A stretch of 64,000 bases of DNA from Prevotella sp. 10(H) (GTDB lineage Bacteria; Bacteroidota; Bacteroidia; Bacteroidales; Dysgonomonadaceae), in assembly GCF_000711235.1 (NCBI RefSeq), contig NZ_JOMI01000009.1, forward strand, positions 434,001 to 498,000, in the 5' to 3' direction. Of this stretch, positions 63,365 to 64,000 are shown in pieces (positions within the stretch are counted from its first letter, which is position 1; every line of letters starts with the position of its first letter). The notes beneath the pieces were generated by a model, which saw only the letters and a list, made by a program, of their open reading frames with translations, was not told the DNA's origin and made no database searches. The position numbers were made by a program, and so were the translations under genes.

Positions 63365-64000
63365 TTATCTGTTTGGTTGTTGGTCAATGACAAGACTCTT
63401 CGCTACCTCTCCGCCCGGGATTTCGAAATAATAATCGATCGGAGTATAGTTAAATGTTTTCAATGATGTCATTTGGAAATGAGCGTCGAAGAAATATTTT
63501 CCGGTTTCGGTAGAGAAGAATGGATAAAGCCCGCGGAAACGATAACCGTTAGAGTTTGAGAAGATGCTTTTATTTCTTATTTCTCCCCAGAATTCATCTC
63601 TGTTCTCGTAATGTTGTACACGCCAGCGTCTCAAATCCCATTTGGTTTTATGTTCGAAGGCCAGTTCTTTACGTCTTTCTTTGCGTACAATATTGCGGCT
63701 TTCTTCCGATGCAGTAAGGCTTCCTGTAAGAAGTGTGGCACCTGCACGTTCGCGGATATCATTTATCGCTTTTGTAGCTACATCCAGCATATTGCTTCCG
63801 TCAGGAGATTGTCCGCCGAGTCTTGCCAGTTCTACAGCAGATTCTGCAGCTGTAAGAAGTACATCACCATAACGTATAAGAATGAATGGCTGAGCTGATT
63901 TTCCTTGATCCGAAACGAATGAAGGATCAGGATTAAGCCATTTACGACCGTAAAGACCTGTTAAAGCAGATTCTCCTTGCGAATAGAACGGGCCGTTTGC
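63365..64000 (-). CDS. SusD-type lipoprotein, C-terminal part (5' cut by window edge)
   Basis: The frame stays open to the right edge, giving 211 residues of a SusD C-terminus. Visible features are KWLNPDPSFVSDQGKSAQP, the helix FILIRYGDVLLTAAESAVEL, the NDIRERAG motif, and ERRKELAFEHKTKWDLRRWR, all standard near SusD ends. An internal ATG at 63790 is not the start. It is the SusD of locus C; its SusC should lie beyond the right edge. TAA overlaps the ATG at 63365 by one base (TAATG). Confidence 0.9.
   Translation of the reverse strand, partial: ANGPFYSQGESALTGLYGRKWLNPDPSFVSDQGKSAQPFILIRYGDVLLTAAESAVELARLGGQSPDGSNMLDVATKAINDIRERAGATLLTGSLTASEESRNIVRKERRKELAFEHKTKWDLRRWRVQHYENRDEFWGEIRNKSIFSNSNGYRFRGLYPFFSTETGKYFFDAHFQMTSLKTFNYTPIDYYFEIPGGEVAKSLVIDQQPNR

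Noticed and set aside
63365-63790. Separate 141-residue SusD fragment or pseudogene
   Set aside because: The frame is open through 64000 with normal SusD sequence, so it is only cut by the window edge.
1-64000. Insertion sequences, integrases, prophage genes, tRNA or rRNA genes
   Set aside because: I found no transposase or integrase motifs, no terminal inverted repeats around genes, and no tRNA or rRNA sequence in the gaps.

Overview
This window looks like a chromosomal segment from a member of the Bacteroidota, most likely Bacteroidales. The evidence is SusC/SusD pairs with linked sigma/anti-sigma genes, Bacteroidota-type promoters (TTG, about 19 bases, TAnnTTTG), a dcw cluster without murF, and no Shine-Dalgarno sequences that decide starts. 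A Dysgonomonas-like organism is my best guess from overall flavour; nothing here proves the genus.

Left edge (1-7250, + strand): an outer-membrane biogenesis and repair group. It holds the end of one parvulin-type foldase, a SurA-like lipoprotein, a full SurA-like protein with two parvulin domains, an OstA/LptA-like protein, mutL, and a membrane-anchored permuted papain-fold (YiiX-like) protein. Genes overlap or nearly abut, and a strong terminator follows. Positions 7305-23884 (- strand) carry the division and cell-wall cluster in the order mraZ, rsmH, ftsL-like, ftsI, murE, a thioredoxin-like gene, mraY, murD, ftsW, murG, murC, ftsQ, ftsA, ftsZ, then a YqeY-like gene. Decameric TGGGG boxes upstream of mraZ look like MraZ binding sites. 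The thioredoxin-like gene between murE and mraY is the unexpected member.

Middle (24.2-30.4 kb): a self-contained ABC transporter, GntR regulator and membrane-anchored-protein operon with its own promoter and a candidate operator; rpiA; a repeat-rich non-coding stretch; a DnaQ-type exonuclease; and dnaN with a good promoter.

Right half (30.5-64 kb): three carbohydrate-uptake loci. Locus A (+) is sigma, FecR, SusC, SusD with no adjacent co-oriented enzyme. Locus B has a + strand sigma gene and a divergent FecR-SusC-SusD series followed by two related barrel-fold proteins (one DUF3863-like, one lipoprotein) and a GH106-like hydrolase. Locus C (-) begins with a SusD cut by the window edge, then a DUF3823-like lipoprotein, an unassigned barrel protein, a glutaminase-A-like protein (DUF4965/DUF1793 type) and a GH92 alpha-mannosidase. 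Between B and C lie an endonuclease/exonuclease/phosphatase-fold protein and a LytS/LytR-like two-component pair with a very large periplasmic sensor region. The GH92 keeps its catalytic set and residues associated with alpha-1,2-mannosidases, so locus C probably handles a mannose-containing glycan. The least explained material is the paired barrel proteins of locus B, the 722-residue protein of locus C, a terminator-like hairpin inside the sensor kinase gene, and the thioredoxin-like dcw insertion.
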